The notes beneath the pieces were generated by a model. The model saw only the letters and a list, made by a program, of their open reading frames with translations, did no database searches and was not told where the DNA came from. From positions 1 to 64,000 of the forward strand of contig JBOHUC010000093.1 in assembly GCA_050733935.1 (NCBI GenBank): a stretch of DNA of 64,000 bases, read 5' to 3'. Positions 37,279-45,345 of this stretch are shown piece after piece; positions within the stretch are counted from its first letter, which is position 1; each line of letters opens with the position of its first letter. Both the position numbers and the translations under genes were made by a program. The stretch comes from JBOHUC01 sp050733935 (GTDB lineage: Bacteria > Eisenbacteria > RBG-16-71-46 > DASYSL01).

Positions 37279-38790
37279 CTACTTCGTCACGGCCATCCGC
37301 TCCACGAAATCGACGAACAGCCGCACGCCGACGCCCGCCGATCCCCGCGGCGCGTACGGCTTGTCGCGGTCGTTCCACGCCGTCCCCGCGATGTCGAGGT
37401 GGCACCACTTGTAGCCGTTCGCGAACTTCTGCAGGAACATTCCGCCTGCGATCGTGCCCGCTTCGCGACCCGCCGAGTTCTTCATGTCGGCCACGTCGCT
37501 CTTCAGAAGATCGTTGTACTCGGGCCACGTCGGGAGCTGCCACAACCGCTCGCCCGTCCGCTCGCCGGACTCCATCACGAAATCCACGAGCTTCTGGTCG
37601 TTGCCCATGATCCCCGAGCAGTGTCCGCCGAGCGCGATCACGACGGCCCCGGTGAGGGTGGCGATGTCGAGCACGGCGTCGGGCTTGAAGCGGTGCGCGT
37701 ACGAAAGTCCGTCCGAGAGAACCAGGCGCCCCTCGGCGTCCGTGTTGTTGACCTCGATCGTCATGCCGTTCGAGGCACGCAGCACGTCGCCCGGCTTGAC
37801 TGCGCGTCCGCCCGGCATGTTCTCCGCCGCGCACACGAGGCCGATGACGCGGATCCCGGCCGGCTTGAGCCTTCCGAGCACGTCGAGCGCGCCGATCACG
37901 GCCGCGCCGCCGGACATGTCGTACTTCATCTTCTCCATGCCCTCGGCCGGCTTGAGCGAGATGCCTCCGGTGTCGAACGTGATCCCCTTGCCGATCAGGC
38001 AGACCGTCTTCCGCACGGCGCCCTTCGGCTTGTAGTCGAGCATGATGAGGCGCGGCGGGTTCGCGGAGCCGCGTCCGACGCCGAGCAGAGCCCCCATCTT
38101 CATGCGCTTGAGCTCGTCCGGACCGAATATCGTCGCCCGCACGGCAGGCGAACGGCCGGCGACCTCGCGCGCGGAGGTGGCGAGGTCCGCGGGCGTCATG
38201 TCCTGCCCGGGACGGCTCGCGAGATCACGCGTCAGGCACACGCCCTCCGCGACGATGCGTCCACGGCCCGCGCCCTTCGTGACCGCCGGCTTCGACTTCG
38301 CGTCGACACCCACGATCACGAGCGATTCGACCTGGCGCTTCCGCTCCTTGTCCTGCGTGAGATACGCGCTGAACACGTAGTTGCCGAGGATCGAGCCTTC
38401 GACGAGCGCCGCCGCCGCTTCTGCGGGCTTCAATTTGCGATGTCCGAGCCCGTGCACGAGGGTCGCGAGCGTCGTGAAGCCCATGCTGCGCGCGCGCGTG
38501 ATCGCGTGTCCCGCCGCCTGGCGCACGCGCTCGGCCGAGAGCTCGCGATCGGGACCGAGCCCGATGAGCAGGAGTCGCGACGGGTGGCCGCCCGTCGGAT
38601 AGAGCACCGCGACCTGACCGTTCTTGCCCGTGAAATCGCCGGTCTTCAAGACCTCGGCGATCGCCTGGCTGGCTGCTTCGTCCAACACACCCGCCGCCGT
38701 GGCCGGACGCTTCGCGCCTTCGAAGAGACCGACGGCGAGCGCATCGGCACGAACGCCTTCCGCGGATGCACCGCGGATCGTGATCTGCAT
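37279..38790 (-). CDS. pepA: Leucyl aminopeptidase (M17)
   Basis: Cytosolic zinc/manganese aminopeptidase, 503 residues. Start ATG has GGAGG 5 nt upstream. N-terminal macro-like domain about 1-160, catalytic domain about 175-500. Metal and active-site motifs: LIGKGITFDTGGISLKP, KYDMSGGAAVIGAL and the M17 signature NTDAEGRLVLSDGL. The C-terminus is GSAGVGVRLFVDF. Convergent with the preceding gene, separated by 8 bases. In PepA-type proteins a second DNA-binding role is known, but nothing here shows it. Confidence 0.95.
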   Translation of the reverse strand: MQITIRGASAEGVRADALAVGLFEGAKRPATAAGVLDEAASQAIAEVLKTGDFTGKNGQVAVLYPTGGHPSRLLLIGLGPDRELSAERVRQAAGHAITRARSMGFTTLATLVHGLGHRKLKPAEAAAALVEGSILGNYVFSAYLTQDKERKRQVESLVIVGVDAKSKPAVTKGAGRGRIVAEGVCLTRDLASRPGQDMTPADLATSAREVAGRSPAVRATIFGPDELKRMKMGALLGVGRGSANPPRLIMLDYKPKGAVRKTVCLIGKGITFDTGGISLKPAEGMEKMKYDMSGGAAVIGALDVLGRLKPAGIRVIGLVCAAENMPGGRAVKPGDVLRASNGMTIEVNNTDAEGRLVLSDGLSYAHRFKPDAVLDIATLTGAVVIALGGHCSGIMGNDQKLVDFVMESGERTGERLWQLPTWPEYNDLLKSDVADMKNSAGREAGTIAGGMFLQKFANGYKWCHLDIAGTAWNDRDKPYAPRGSAGVGVRLFVDFVERMAVTK

Positions 38791-38871
38791 ACGAGCCTCC
38801 AATGGAAACGTTCGGATTGCGCGGGCCCGGCGGGAGAAGGACCAGCGCGGGGGAAATCCGACAACCGACAG

Positions 38872-38900
38872 AGAACACAACGAGTTGCCCCGAAAGTCAA
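38872..38900 (-). promoter_or_regulatory. pepA promoter candidate
   Basis: Minus-strand TTGACT (38895-38900), 17-base spacer, TGTTCT (38872-38877), about 80 bases before the pepA ATG. Confidence 0.5.
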
Positions 38901-38957
38901 GACCCCGAATGCCCGCTTGCCGCGGGAATGAAGCCTCCTGCATCATGCGGACGGAAT

Positions 38958-39596
38958 ATGTCCGCGATCTCGGAAAGCTCCGCCTCTTCGACGCGTCACT
39001 TCACGCTGCGCCGCATCCACTCGCTGGTCGGCGTGCTGCCGCTCGGCACATTTCTCGTCTATCACTTCTGGTTCCACGCCCAGTCCCACCTGGGCCCCGC
39101 GGTCTACGACGGGAAGCTCGCCGAGCTCTACGCCTCGCCGTTCAAGCACGTCTTCGCGTGGCTCACCGTCTATTTGCCGCTCGCGTATCACTCGATCTAC
39201 GGAATCTTCATCACCCGCGAGGCGGCGCCGAACTTCCTCGCGTACGGTCGGTTTCGGAACTGGATGTACGTGCTCCAGCGCGCGTCGGGGATCGGGCTCC
39301 TGCTCTTCATTCCGGCACACCTCGTGAAGGCGCGCTTTCCCCATGTCTTCTTTGCCGGCGAGAGAATGTCGTTCGCGCACGAGGCGGAGGGCCTCCGCCA
39401 CCTGCTCACGATCCTCGTCTACGTCGCCGGGATCCTGGGCGCGTGCTTCCACCTCGCGAACGGGCTCTTCACGTTCGGCATCACGTGGGGGCTGTGGATC
39501 GGACCGAACGCGCAGGCCCGGGCCGCGCGCGTCTCCATCGCTCTCTTCGTGCTGTTCTCCGCGATGGGTTTCTACGCGCTGGCGGGGTTCCGGTGA
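38958..39596 (+). CDS. sdhC: SdhC-like succinate dehydrogenase cytochrome b subunit (b558 type), orphan
   Basis: 212 residues with about five TM helices, the size and layout of the Bacillus-type diheme cytochrome b of succinate dehydrogenase/fumarate reductase. Motifs: FTLRRIHSLVGVLPLGTFLVYHFW (heme-ligand His), FIPAHLVKARF, YVAGILGACFHLANGLFTFGITWG. No flavoprotein (SdhA) or Fe-S subunit (SdhB) is encoded nearby, so the partner subunits must lie outside the window. It overlaps the following SDR by GTGA. Confidence 0.85.
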   Translation: MSAISESSASSTRHFTLRRIHSLVGVLPLGTFLVYHFWFHAQSHLGPAVYDGKLAELYASPFKHVFAWLTVYLPLAYHSIYGIFITREAAPNFLAYGRFRNWMYVLQRASGIGLLLFIPAHLVKARFPHVFFAGERMSFAHEAEGLRHLLTILVYVAGILGACFHLANGLFTFGITWGLWIGPNAQARAARVSIALFVLFSAMGFYALAGFR

Positions 39597-40285
39597 TCCC
39601 GCGGGCGCTCGTGACGGGCGGAAACGGCCGGCTCGGAAGCGCGGTCGCACGCCTCCTCGTGGATTCGGGCTACGAGGTGCACGTCACCCTGCGCGATCGC
39701 GCCGGTGCCGACGCGTTCGCACAGAGCCCGGGCGGACGAGGCCTCGTCGCGCACGGGGCCGATCTCGGGGACGACGCCGACGTGCGCGCCCTGTTCACAG
39801 CGATCGGTCCGCCGCTCGCCGCACTCGTGCACACGGTCGGCGGATTCATGGCCGGGCCGTTCGCCGAGACCGACGAAGCGAGCCTCGAGGCGCAGGAAGG
39901 CATCAACCTCCGGAGCGCGCTCCTCACGATGCGATCGGCGCATGGGGTACTGGCCGCCAATCCGGGAGGCGCGGCCGCCGTTCTGACCGTGAACCGTCCG
40001 GCGCTCCTCGGCTCCGGACCGGGCGTCGCGCTCACGACCGCGATGAAGGCCGGTGTCGTGAGCCTCGTGCGAAGCCTCGCCGAGGAGTGGAAGGAGGCCG
40101 GGATCCGTGTCAACGCAGTCGCTCCCGGCATCATGGACACGCCCGAGAACCGGCGTGACATGCCGAAGGGCGATCCGTCGCGCTGGCCGACGCCGGACGC
40201 GGTCGCGCGCGTGATTCGCCTCCTGCTCTCCGACGATGCGCGCATCGTCTCGGGCGCGATCGTGCCCGCGTACGGCCGCTCGTAG
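39593..40285 (+). CDS. SDR-family protein lacking the catalytic tyrosine
   Basis: 230 residues, GTG start overlapping the cytochrome b stop by four bases. The Rossmann nucleotide site TGGNGRLGSAVARLL and the NAD(P) Asp region HGADLGDDADV are intact. The usual YxxxK reads T-T-A-M-K (Thr in place of Tyr), and the usual Ser of the active site falls in VLTVNRPALLGSG. The C-terminal NAVAPGIMDTPENR and SGAIVPAYG are SDR-like. The protein may bind NAD(P)H without classical reductase chemistry. Confidence 0.83.
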   Translation: MIPRALVTGGNGRLGSAVARLLVDSGYEVHVTLRDRAGADAFAQSPGGRGLVAHGADLGDDADVRALFTAIGPPLAALVHTVGGFMAGPFAETDEASLEAQEGINLRSALLTMRSAHGVLAANPGGAAAVLTVNRPALLGSGPGVALTTAMKAGVVSLVRSLAEEWKEAGIRVNAVAPGIMDTPENRRDMPKGDPSRWPTPDAVARVIRLLLSDDARIVSGAIVPAYGRS

Positions 40286-40293
40286 CCCTTCCG

Positions 40294-41157
40294 GTGCCGC
40301 GCATCTCGGTCGTCGTGAGCCACTACGACCGGCCGGCGCTCCTCGCCCAGGCCCTCGAGTCGATCGCCGTCCAGACCCGCCGCGATTTCGAAGTGATCGT
40401 GGTGAACGATCACGGGGCCGATTCCGCGCCGCTCGTCGAGGCGTTCGCCGGGCGGATCGCGCCGATTCCCGTGCGCTACGACTACCGGCCTTCGAACGAA
40501 GGGGTGGCGGCGACGCGAAACCGCGGCCTCGCGCTCGCGCGGGGTGATTTCATCGCCTACCTGGACGACGACGACTTGTGGCGACCGGGGCATCTCGAGC
40601 GGCTCGCCGGCGCGCTCGAGGCGGAACCCGCGTGCGCGCTCGCGTACGGGGACGCGGAGGTCCTGCGCCTCGTGCGCGAGCCGGGCGTTGCGTGGCGCGT
40701 CGCCGATCGCCGCACGCTCGCCGTGCCGTTCGACCTCGACGATCTGAAGCGCGACGACTTCATCGTCCCCGGCGGCATGGTCCACCGGCGCGCGCTCTAC
40801 GATCGCGTCGGGCCCTACGACACGTCACTCGGCGTCTCCGACGACTGGGACTGGCTCCTGCGCGTGGCCGCGACCGAAGGGGCCGGCGCGTTCGTGCGCG
40901 TGCCCGAAATCGTGATCACGGTGCGCATCTTCGGGGAAGGGATCAATCTCTCGGCGACTTCAAATGTAGCCCGGCGCGCCGCCCTCGATACGATCGAGCG
41001 GCGCCACGGGACTCCGCACCTCGAGCCCAAGACCTTCTGGGAGGTCGCGGGCACGTATCTCGCCCGCGCGGAGCTCAGTCGAGGTCGGGAGCGAGCTCCC
41101 GGACCTGCTCCGCCGGCAGCTCCACGCGTGCGTGATAGTGGGGATGATCGAGCGTGA
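40294..41157 (+). CDS. Family 2 glycosyltransferase
   Basis: 287 residues, GTG start. GT-A fold: ISVVVSHYDRPALLAQALESI, FEVIVVNDHGAD, RNRGLALARGDFIAYLDDDDLWRPGHL (DDD metal site), then GVSDDWDWLLRVAA (catalytic-base region). No TM helices, so it is a cytoplasmic or peripheral transferase; donor and acceptor unknown. The last 27 codons overlap the convergent DUF3501 gene and give a Pro/Arg-rich tail with no family resemblance. Confidence 0.87.
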   Translation: MPRISVVVSHYDRPALLAQALESIAVQTRRDFEVIVVNDHGADSAPLVEAFAGRIAPIPVRYDYRPSNEGVAATRNRGLALARGDFIAYLDDDDLWRPGHLERLAGALEAEPACALAYGDAEVLRLVREPGVAWRVADRRTLAVPFDLDDLKRDDFIVPGGMVHRRALYDRVGPYDTSLGVSDDWDWLLRVAATEGAGAFVRVPEIVITVRIFGEGINLSATSNVARRAALDTIERRHGTPHLEPKTFWEVAGTYLARAELSRGRERAPGPAPPAAPRVRDSGDDRA

Positions 41158-41659
41158 GAACGACCGGACGCCCCGCCCGGAACGCGTCGCGTTCCTGGGG
41201 CGAGAGCCGGAACCGCACGTAGTGCACAGCCGAGATCTTGGCCTCCTTCGAGTGTCCGGGCTCGAACCACGCCTTAAGGCGATGCTGGTCGCCAATCTCC
41301 ATCCACAGGCACTCCTCGATGCCCATGAGCGAATTCAGATCGGTCTCGATCCGGTCCTGCGCCGTGATCTCGATGAACAGAGTCGCGGAGAGCTCGCCGT
41401 TCCCGGGCATGAGCTCGTTGTAGACCTCGAGCTCCTCGCGGATCCGCTCCTCCTCGAAGATCCGTTCGGCGCGCAGCATCTCGTGGACCTGGAACAGCAC
41501 GGTCTCCCGGTTCTCGAACGCGAGCGACACGCGGTCGCCGAGCTGAACGCGGCGCCGGTTCTTGAGGTCGATCGCCTTCCGGATCGCCTCCTCGCGGCCG
41601 CGGTCGTAGGTGTTGAGATCGAGGATGTCCCCGCGCTGGACGCGCGTCGTGGTCGTCAT
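41075..41659 (-). CDS. DUF3501 family protein
   Basis: 194 residues, full length for the family. Typical start VQRGDILDLNTYDRGREEAIRKAIDLKNRRRVQLGD, then EMLRAERIFEEERIREELEVYNELMPG, and the C-terminus LTLDHPHYHARVELP. The biochemical role is not known. It repeatedly neighbours the CCG-type Fe-S protein and rubrerythrin, and here it is translationally coupled to the former (ATGA overlap). Confidence 0.87.
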   Translation of the reverse strand: MTTTTRVQRGDILDLNTYDRGREEAIRKAIDLKNRRRVQLGDRVSLAFENRETVLFQVHEMLRAERIFEEERIREELEVYNELMPGNGELSATLFIEITAQDRIETDLNSLMGIEECLWMEIGDQHRLKAWFEPGHSKEAKISAVHYVRFRLSPQERDAFRAGRPVVLTLDHPHYHARVELPAEQVRELAPDLD

Positions 41660-43032
41660 GAGGCAGTCTCCTTGCGCGGTTCGTAGCACTCGGCCAGGAC
41701 CTGGATCGGGTGGCGCGGCTTGAGCCCGGTTCCCTGCTCGATCTGGATCGCGGCGAGCGGGCAGTCGGTCACGACCGTCGCGGGCTGCGCGTTCCGGAAC
41801 GCGGTGAGCGCGGGCTCGGCGATCTTGAACGACTCCTCGTAGTACTGCTTCTTGAGCCCCCACGTGCCGTCCACCCCGCAGCACTTGTCGACCGTCGCGA
41901 CCTCGGCCCCCACGATGCGCAGCACGTCGCGCGACTTGAAGCCGATGTTCTGGGCTTTCAAATGACACGGCACGTGGTAGGCGACCTTGCCGGGCTTTTG
42001 CGCGACGTTCGTGTCGAGCTTTCCCGCGCGATGCCGGAGGGCCAGGTACTCGAACAAATCCATCGTGTTCGACGCCACTTCGCGCGCTTCGGGCGTGCCG
42101 AGCAGCCCGCCGTATTCCTGCTTCATCATGTACGAGCAGGTGGGTCCCGGCACGACGACGCGCGCGCCCCGGCGGACGGCCGGCAGCAGGGAGTCGACGT
42201 TCGCCTGCGCGTTCTTCTTCGCGTTCTCCAGATCGCCGCCGTCCAAGTACGGCATGCCGCAGCAGCGTTGCGGCGGGCACTCGACCGCCACACCGTTGCG
42301 CTCGAGGACCTGGACTGCGGCGCGGCCGACCTCGGGCTGGTTGTAGTTCACCGGGCAGGTGTAGAAGAGCGCGACCGTATCCGGCACGGCCGGCGCCGGA
42401 GCGCCCGCAGCGCCCGGCGCAGCCGGCGATGGCGAGGAAGCACTCCCGGGCGCGAGTTGCGAATCTGGCTGCAGAGCGAGTTGTGAAGCTGGCTGTGGCC
42501 CGGGACGCTCGTTCCCGCGCTTCGCCCACCACTGCGCGAACGTCTCGCGCGCGTACGTGGGGAGCTTGCGCAGGCGATGGATGCCGACCGTCGCTTCCAT
42601 GAGCGTTCGGTTCAGCGGGTTTCGCAGCGCCCAGTTCGAGACGGGCGCCGTGGCGCAGGCGACGGTTCCGATCAGGTCGGTCCGGCCGAGCGCCTGGTCC
42701 TGGAGCGGGATGCCCTCGCGCCGGACCCGTGCGGCCTTGTGACGCAGGAGGAGACGCGGAATGTCGATCGCCCACTCATGCGGCGGCGTGTACGGACACT
42801 TTGGAAAGCACAGCTTGCACTGGTAACACTCGTCCGTGACCCGGTTCCAGTCCCCGGGCTCGAGCCGCGCGACCTCGCCGTCCTCCTCGTCAATGCGGCG
42901 GAGCACGGTGCCGAACGAAGGACAGAGGTCGTGACACAGCCGGCAGCCGTGACACACATCGAAGACCCGCTCGAGCTCCTGCGTGAGCTTCTTCGGATCG
43001 GCGTACTCGGGGGACCGGATGTCGTAGGTCAT
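41656..43032 (-). CDS. Heterodisulfide reductase/GlpC-like Fe-S oxidoreductase
   Basis: 458 residues, cytoplasmic or membrane-peripheral. Two 4Fe-4S motifs are in the first 85 residues (CHGCRLCHDLCP and CYQCKLCFPKCP). A Pro/Ala/Gln-rich linker at about 180-215 is followed by two CCG domains (RCCGMPYLDGGDLENAK with PTCSYMMKQEY, and HVPCHLKAQNIG with DKCCGVDGTWGLKK). The second domain ends in TDCPLAAIQIEQGTG. GlpC/HdrD-like electron-transfer proteins share this architecture. With rubrerythrin and PerR downstream it suggests peroxide or anaerobic redox defence. Confidence 0.88.
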   Translation of the reverse strand: MTYDIRSPEYADPKKLTQELERVFDVCHGCRLCHDLCPSFGTVLRRIDEEDGEVARLEPGDWNRVTDECYQCKLCFPKCPYTPPHEWAIDIPRLLLRHKAARVRREGIPLQDQALGRTDLIGTVACATAPVSNWALRNPLNRTLMEATVGIHRLRKLPTYARETFAQWWAKRGNERPGPQPASQLALQPDSQLAPGSASSPSPAAPGAAGAPAPAVPDTVALFYTCPVNYNQPEVGRAAVQVLERNGVAVECPPQRCCGMPYLDGGDLENAKKNAQANVDSLLPAVRRGARVVVPGPTCSYMMKQEYGGLLGTPEAREVASNTMDLFEYLALRHRAGKLDTNVAQKPGKVAYHVPCHLKAQNIGFKSRDVLRIVGAEVATVDKCCGVDGTWGLKKQYYEESFKIAEPALTAFRNAQPATVVTDCPLAAIQIEQGTGLKPRHPIQVLAECYEPRKETAS

Positions 43033-43066
43033 GCGAGTCGCCGGGATGCCCGAAGATCGAACAGGC

Positions 43067-43492
43067 TCAGCTGCCGACCGAGTCGAGGCCCTTCGCGAAG
43101 CGGCCCGCGTGCGACTTCTCGGCGCGTGCCAGCGTCTCGAACCAGGCGGCGATCTTCTCGAATCCCTCCTCGCGGGCGACCTTCGCGAAGCCCGGGTACA
43201 TCTGCGTGTACTCGTAGGTCTCGCCCTCGATCGCGGACTTCAAGTTGAGACGCGTCTCGCCGACGGGCACACCGGTCACGGGATCGCCGATCTCTTCGAG
43301 GTGCTCGAAGTGGCCGAACGCGTGGCCGGTCTCCCCTTCCGCGACGTCGCGGAAGAGCCCTGCGATGTCCGGATAGCCCTCGATGTCGGCCTTGCGCGCA
43401 AAGTAGAGATAGCGGCGGTTCGCCTGCGACTCGCCCGCGAACGCCTCCTTCAGGTTTTTCTCGGTCTCACTGCCCTTGAGCGCACGACTCAT
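43067..43492 (-). CDS. Rubrerythrin (short, without rubredoxin domain)
   Basis: 141 residues. Di-iron ferritin-like four-helix bundle with ligands in KEAFAGESQANRRY, FRDVAEGETGHAFGHF, IEGETYEYTQMYPGF and ETLARAEKSHAGRF, giving the E/ExxH pattern twice. The C-terminal rubredoxin Cys pairs are absent, so an external electron donor (perhaps the Fe-S protein next door or a rubredoxin) is needed. Function in peroxide reduction is by family. Start ATG has GGAGGA. Confidence 0.92.
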   Translation of the reverse strand: MSRALKGSETEKNLKEAFAGESQANRRYLYFARKADIEGYPDIAGLFRDVAEGETGHAFGHFEHLEEIGDPVTGVPVGETRLNLKSAIEGETYEYTQMYPGFAKVAREEGFEKIAAWFETLARAEKSHAGRFAKGLDSVGS

Positions 43493-43553
43493 GACGGAAC
43501 TCCTCCTTGAACGATGACCGGATGAATCGGATCCCTGCCCGGCGGCCCGGGTG

Positions 43554-44078
43554 TCAGGACTTCGACTGCGCTTCCCGCGCGCGGCAGGAGGCGCAGACAC
43601 CGTTGAACTGGATCGTGTAGTCGGTGACCTCGAAGCCCACGCTCGGGGGAAGCGAGAGCGTGTCGAGGGCGGCGTGCTCGACGTCGTCGAGCCGGTGACA
43701 GCGGACACACCACAGATGGTGATGCCGGTGATGGTTCGCGTCAAAGCGCCGGCGTGCGCCGGGTGCTCCGACCTCGCGCACGAGGCCCAGCCCCTCGAGC
43801 AGCTCGAGCGTCTTGTAGACCGTGCCGAGCGAGAGCGAGGGATACGCCCCGTGGAGCGTGCGGTGAATTCCTTCGGCGTCCGGGTGCTCGTGGCTCTCGA
43901 GGAGCGTGCGATAGACAGCAAGCCGCTGATGGGTGACCGGCAACCCGCGCTCGTGACAGGCCCGGGTGAAGTGCTCAACCGCCTCGTCCCGGTCGGCCGC
44001 TTCGTCCGGGCGGACCCCGGGCCGGGTCGAGGGGGCGGCCTTCATTCGGGCCTGCGGGAATGCGGGTTTCCGGCTCAC
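43554..44078 (-). CDS. perR: Fur-family regulator, PerR-like
   Basis: About 174 residues. Winged-helix (THQRLAVYRTLLESHEHPDAEGIH, GTVYKTLELLEGLGLV), histidine-rich metal site (FDANHHRHHHLWCVRCHRLDDVEH) and structural zinc pairs CVRC and CASC. Aligning CVRCHRLDDVE with the B. subtilis PerR/Fur segment places Asp where PerR has the peroxide-sensing Asp and Fur has Glu, favouring PerR (inference). First GTG is used; an internal ATG 11 codons on is possible. The first 30 residues are an extra N-terminal extension. Confidence 0.87.
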   Translation of the reverse strand: MSRKPAFPQARMKAAPSTRPGVRPDEAADRDEAVEHFTRACHERGLPVTHQRLAVYRTLLESHEHPDAEGIHRTLHGAYPSLSLGTVYKTLELLEGLGLVREVGAPGARRRFDANHHRHHHLWCVRCHRLDDVEHAALDTLSLPPSVGFEVTDYTIQFNGVCASCRAREAQSKS

Positions 44079-44086
44079 GAGGAGAA

Positions 44087-44116
44087 CATTTAGCAGATAG
44101 AAATTATTCCTGACAA
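44087..44116 (-). promoter_or_regulatory. perR promoter with a Fur/PerR-like box in its spacer
   Basis: Minus-strand TTGTCA (44111-44116), 18-base spacer, TAAATG (44087-44092) with TGC extension. The spacer holds AT-rich TAGAAATTATTCCTG (44098-44112, plus strand), whose centre AAT-n-ATT matches the 7-1-7 Fur/PerR box, though the outer bases diverge. Autorepression is expected. The predicted start of transcription is very near the start codon. Confidence 0.55.
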
Positions 44117-44252
44117 AGAGTTTTTCTTAAGCCACTTGCCGCAGGGCAACCTCGCGCAGCAGCTCGGGGCTCCAGCCTTCGCAGCGATACCCCGCGGCGC
44201 GGCCGGCGGGCAGGGACGGGAACGCTTTCCGGGCCTCGCTCATCTAACGCCC

Positions 44253-45278
44253 ATGGCGAGCGAAATCCTTCCCCTTCCCGAGACCGGACCGACTCCGGAC
44301 GATGCGTTGCTCGATGCTTACTCGGAGGCCGTGATCCAGGCCGCCGACGCGGTGAGCGGCGCGGTCGTAAACCTCGAGGTCACCCAGCGCGCGGACACCG
44401 GCCGCCGAGGGCCGCGGCGCGGGCGCGTGCCCGGCCCCGACGAGGTGCGAGGCTCGGGCTCGGGCTTCATCTTCACGCCCGACGGATTCGTGCTCACGAA
44501 CAGCCACGTCGTGAGCGGAGCGACGCGCATCGAGGCGACGCTCCCCGACGGGCGGCGCTTCGGCGCCTCCATGGTGGGGAACGATCCCGATTCCGATCTC
44601 GCGGTCGTGCGCCTCAACACGAGCGATCCCGGCCTCGTCGCCGCCCCGCTCGGCGAGTCGAAGAGCATTCGCGTCGGCCAGCTCGTGGTCGCGATCGGGA
44701 ATCCGTACGGCTTCGAGTATACGGTCACCTCCGGCGTGGTGAGCGCCCTCGGCCGTTCCTTGCGTGCGAACTCGGGACGCATCATCGACAACGTGCTCCA
44801 GACCGACGCGGCGCTCAATCCCGGCAACTCCGGCGGGCCGCTCGTCGATTCACGCGGCCGCGTCATCGGCGTGAACACCGCCATCATCCGGGGCGCGCAG
44901 GGCATCTGCTTTGCGATCGCGATCGACACCGCGAAGTTCGTCGCATCGCGCTTGATTCGCGACGGCCGTGTGAAACGGAGCGTGCTCGGCGTCGGCGGGC
45001 AGAACATGCCGATCCGCCGCCAGGTGGTGCGCTTCCACGACCTCGCGGTCGAGAGCGGCGTGCTCGTCGTCTCGGTCGAGCCGGAGAGCCCCGCGGACAC
45101 CGCGGGCGTGCGCGAGCGGGACGTGATTGTCGGGTTCGGGGATCGCCCGGTCGCGAGCATCGACGACTTGCATCGCAATCTCACGGACGATCTGGTCGGG
45201 GCAACGATTCCGCTCACGGTCATCCGCCGCGCCGAAAAGCTCGCGATCCCCGTCGTTCCGGCCGAATCGCGGCGCTGA
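44253..45278 (+). CDS. HtrA/DegQ-like trypsin-fold serine protease, no export signal
   Basis: 341 residues. Protease domain about 60-230: His85 (LTNSHVVSGA), Asp115 (DSDLAVVRL), Ser193 (NPGNSGGPLVD). C-terminal PDZ at about 245-335 (SGVLVVSVEPESPADTAGVRERDVIVGFGDRPV). The N-terminus (MASEILPLPETG) has no signal peptide or TM segment, so a cytoplasmic location is predicted unless the start is misplaced. A possible -10 (TAACGC) ends only a few bases before the ATG, which would make a leaderless or near-leaderless message. Confidence 0.88.
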   Translation: MASEILPLPETGPTPDDALLDAYSEAVIQAADAVSGAVVNLEVTQRADTGRRGPRRGRVPGPDEVRGSGSGFIFTPDGFVLTNSHVVSGATRIEATLPDGRRFGASMVGNDPDSDLAVVRLNTSDPGLVAAPLGESKSIRVGQLVVAIGNPYGFEYTVTSGVVSALGRSLRANSGRIIDNVLQTDAALNPGNSGGPLVDSRGRVIGVNTAIIRGAQGICFAIAIDTAKFVASRLIRDGRVKRSVLGVGGQNMPIRRQVVRFHDLAVESGVLVVSVEPESPADTAGVRERDVIVGFGDRPVASIDDLHRNLTDDLVGATIPLTVIRRAEKLAIPVVPAESRR

Positions 45279-45345
45279 GCGCGCTTCGCGCGTGCTTCGA
45301 CTTCACTTCGTGGAGTAAGGTGACGCGCGTCCGGAGGCGCGCGTC

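Noticed and set aside
35097..43248. Numerous plus-strand frames opposite the methyltransferase, pepA and Fe-S protein genes
   Set aside because: No start signals, no domains; all are antisense to conserved genes.
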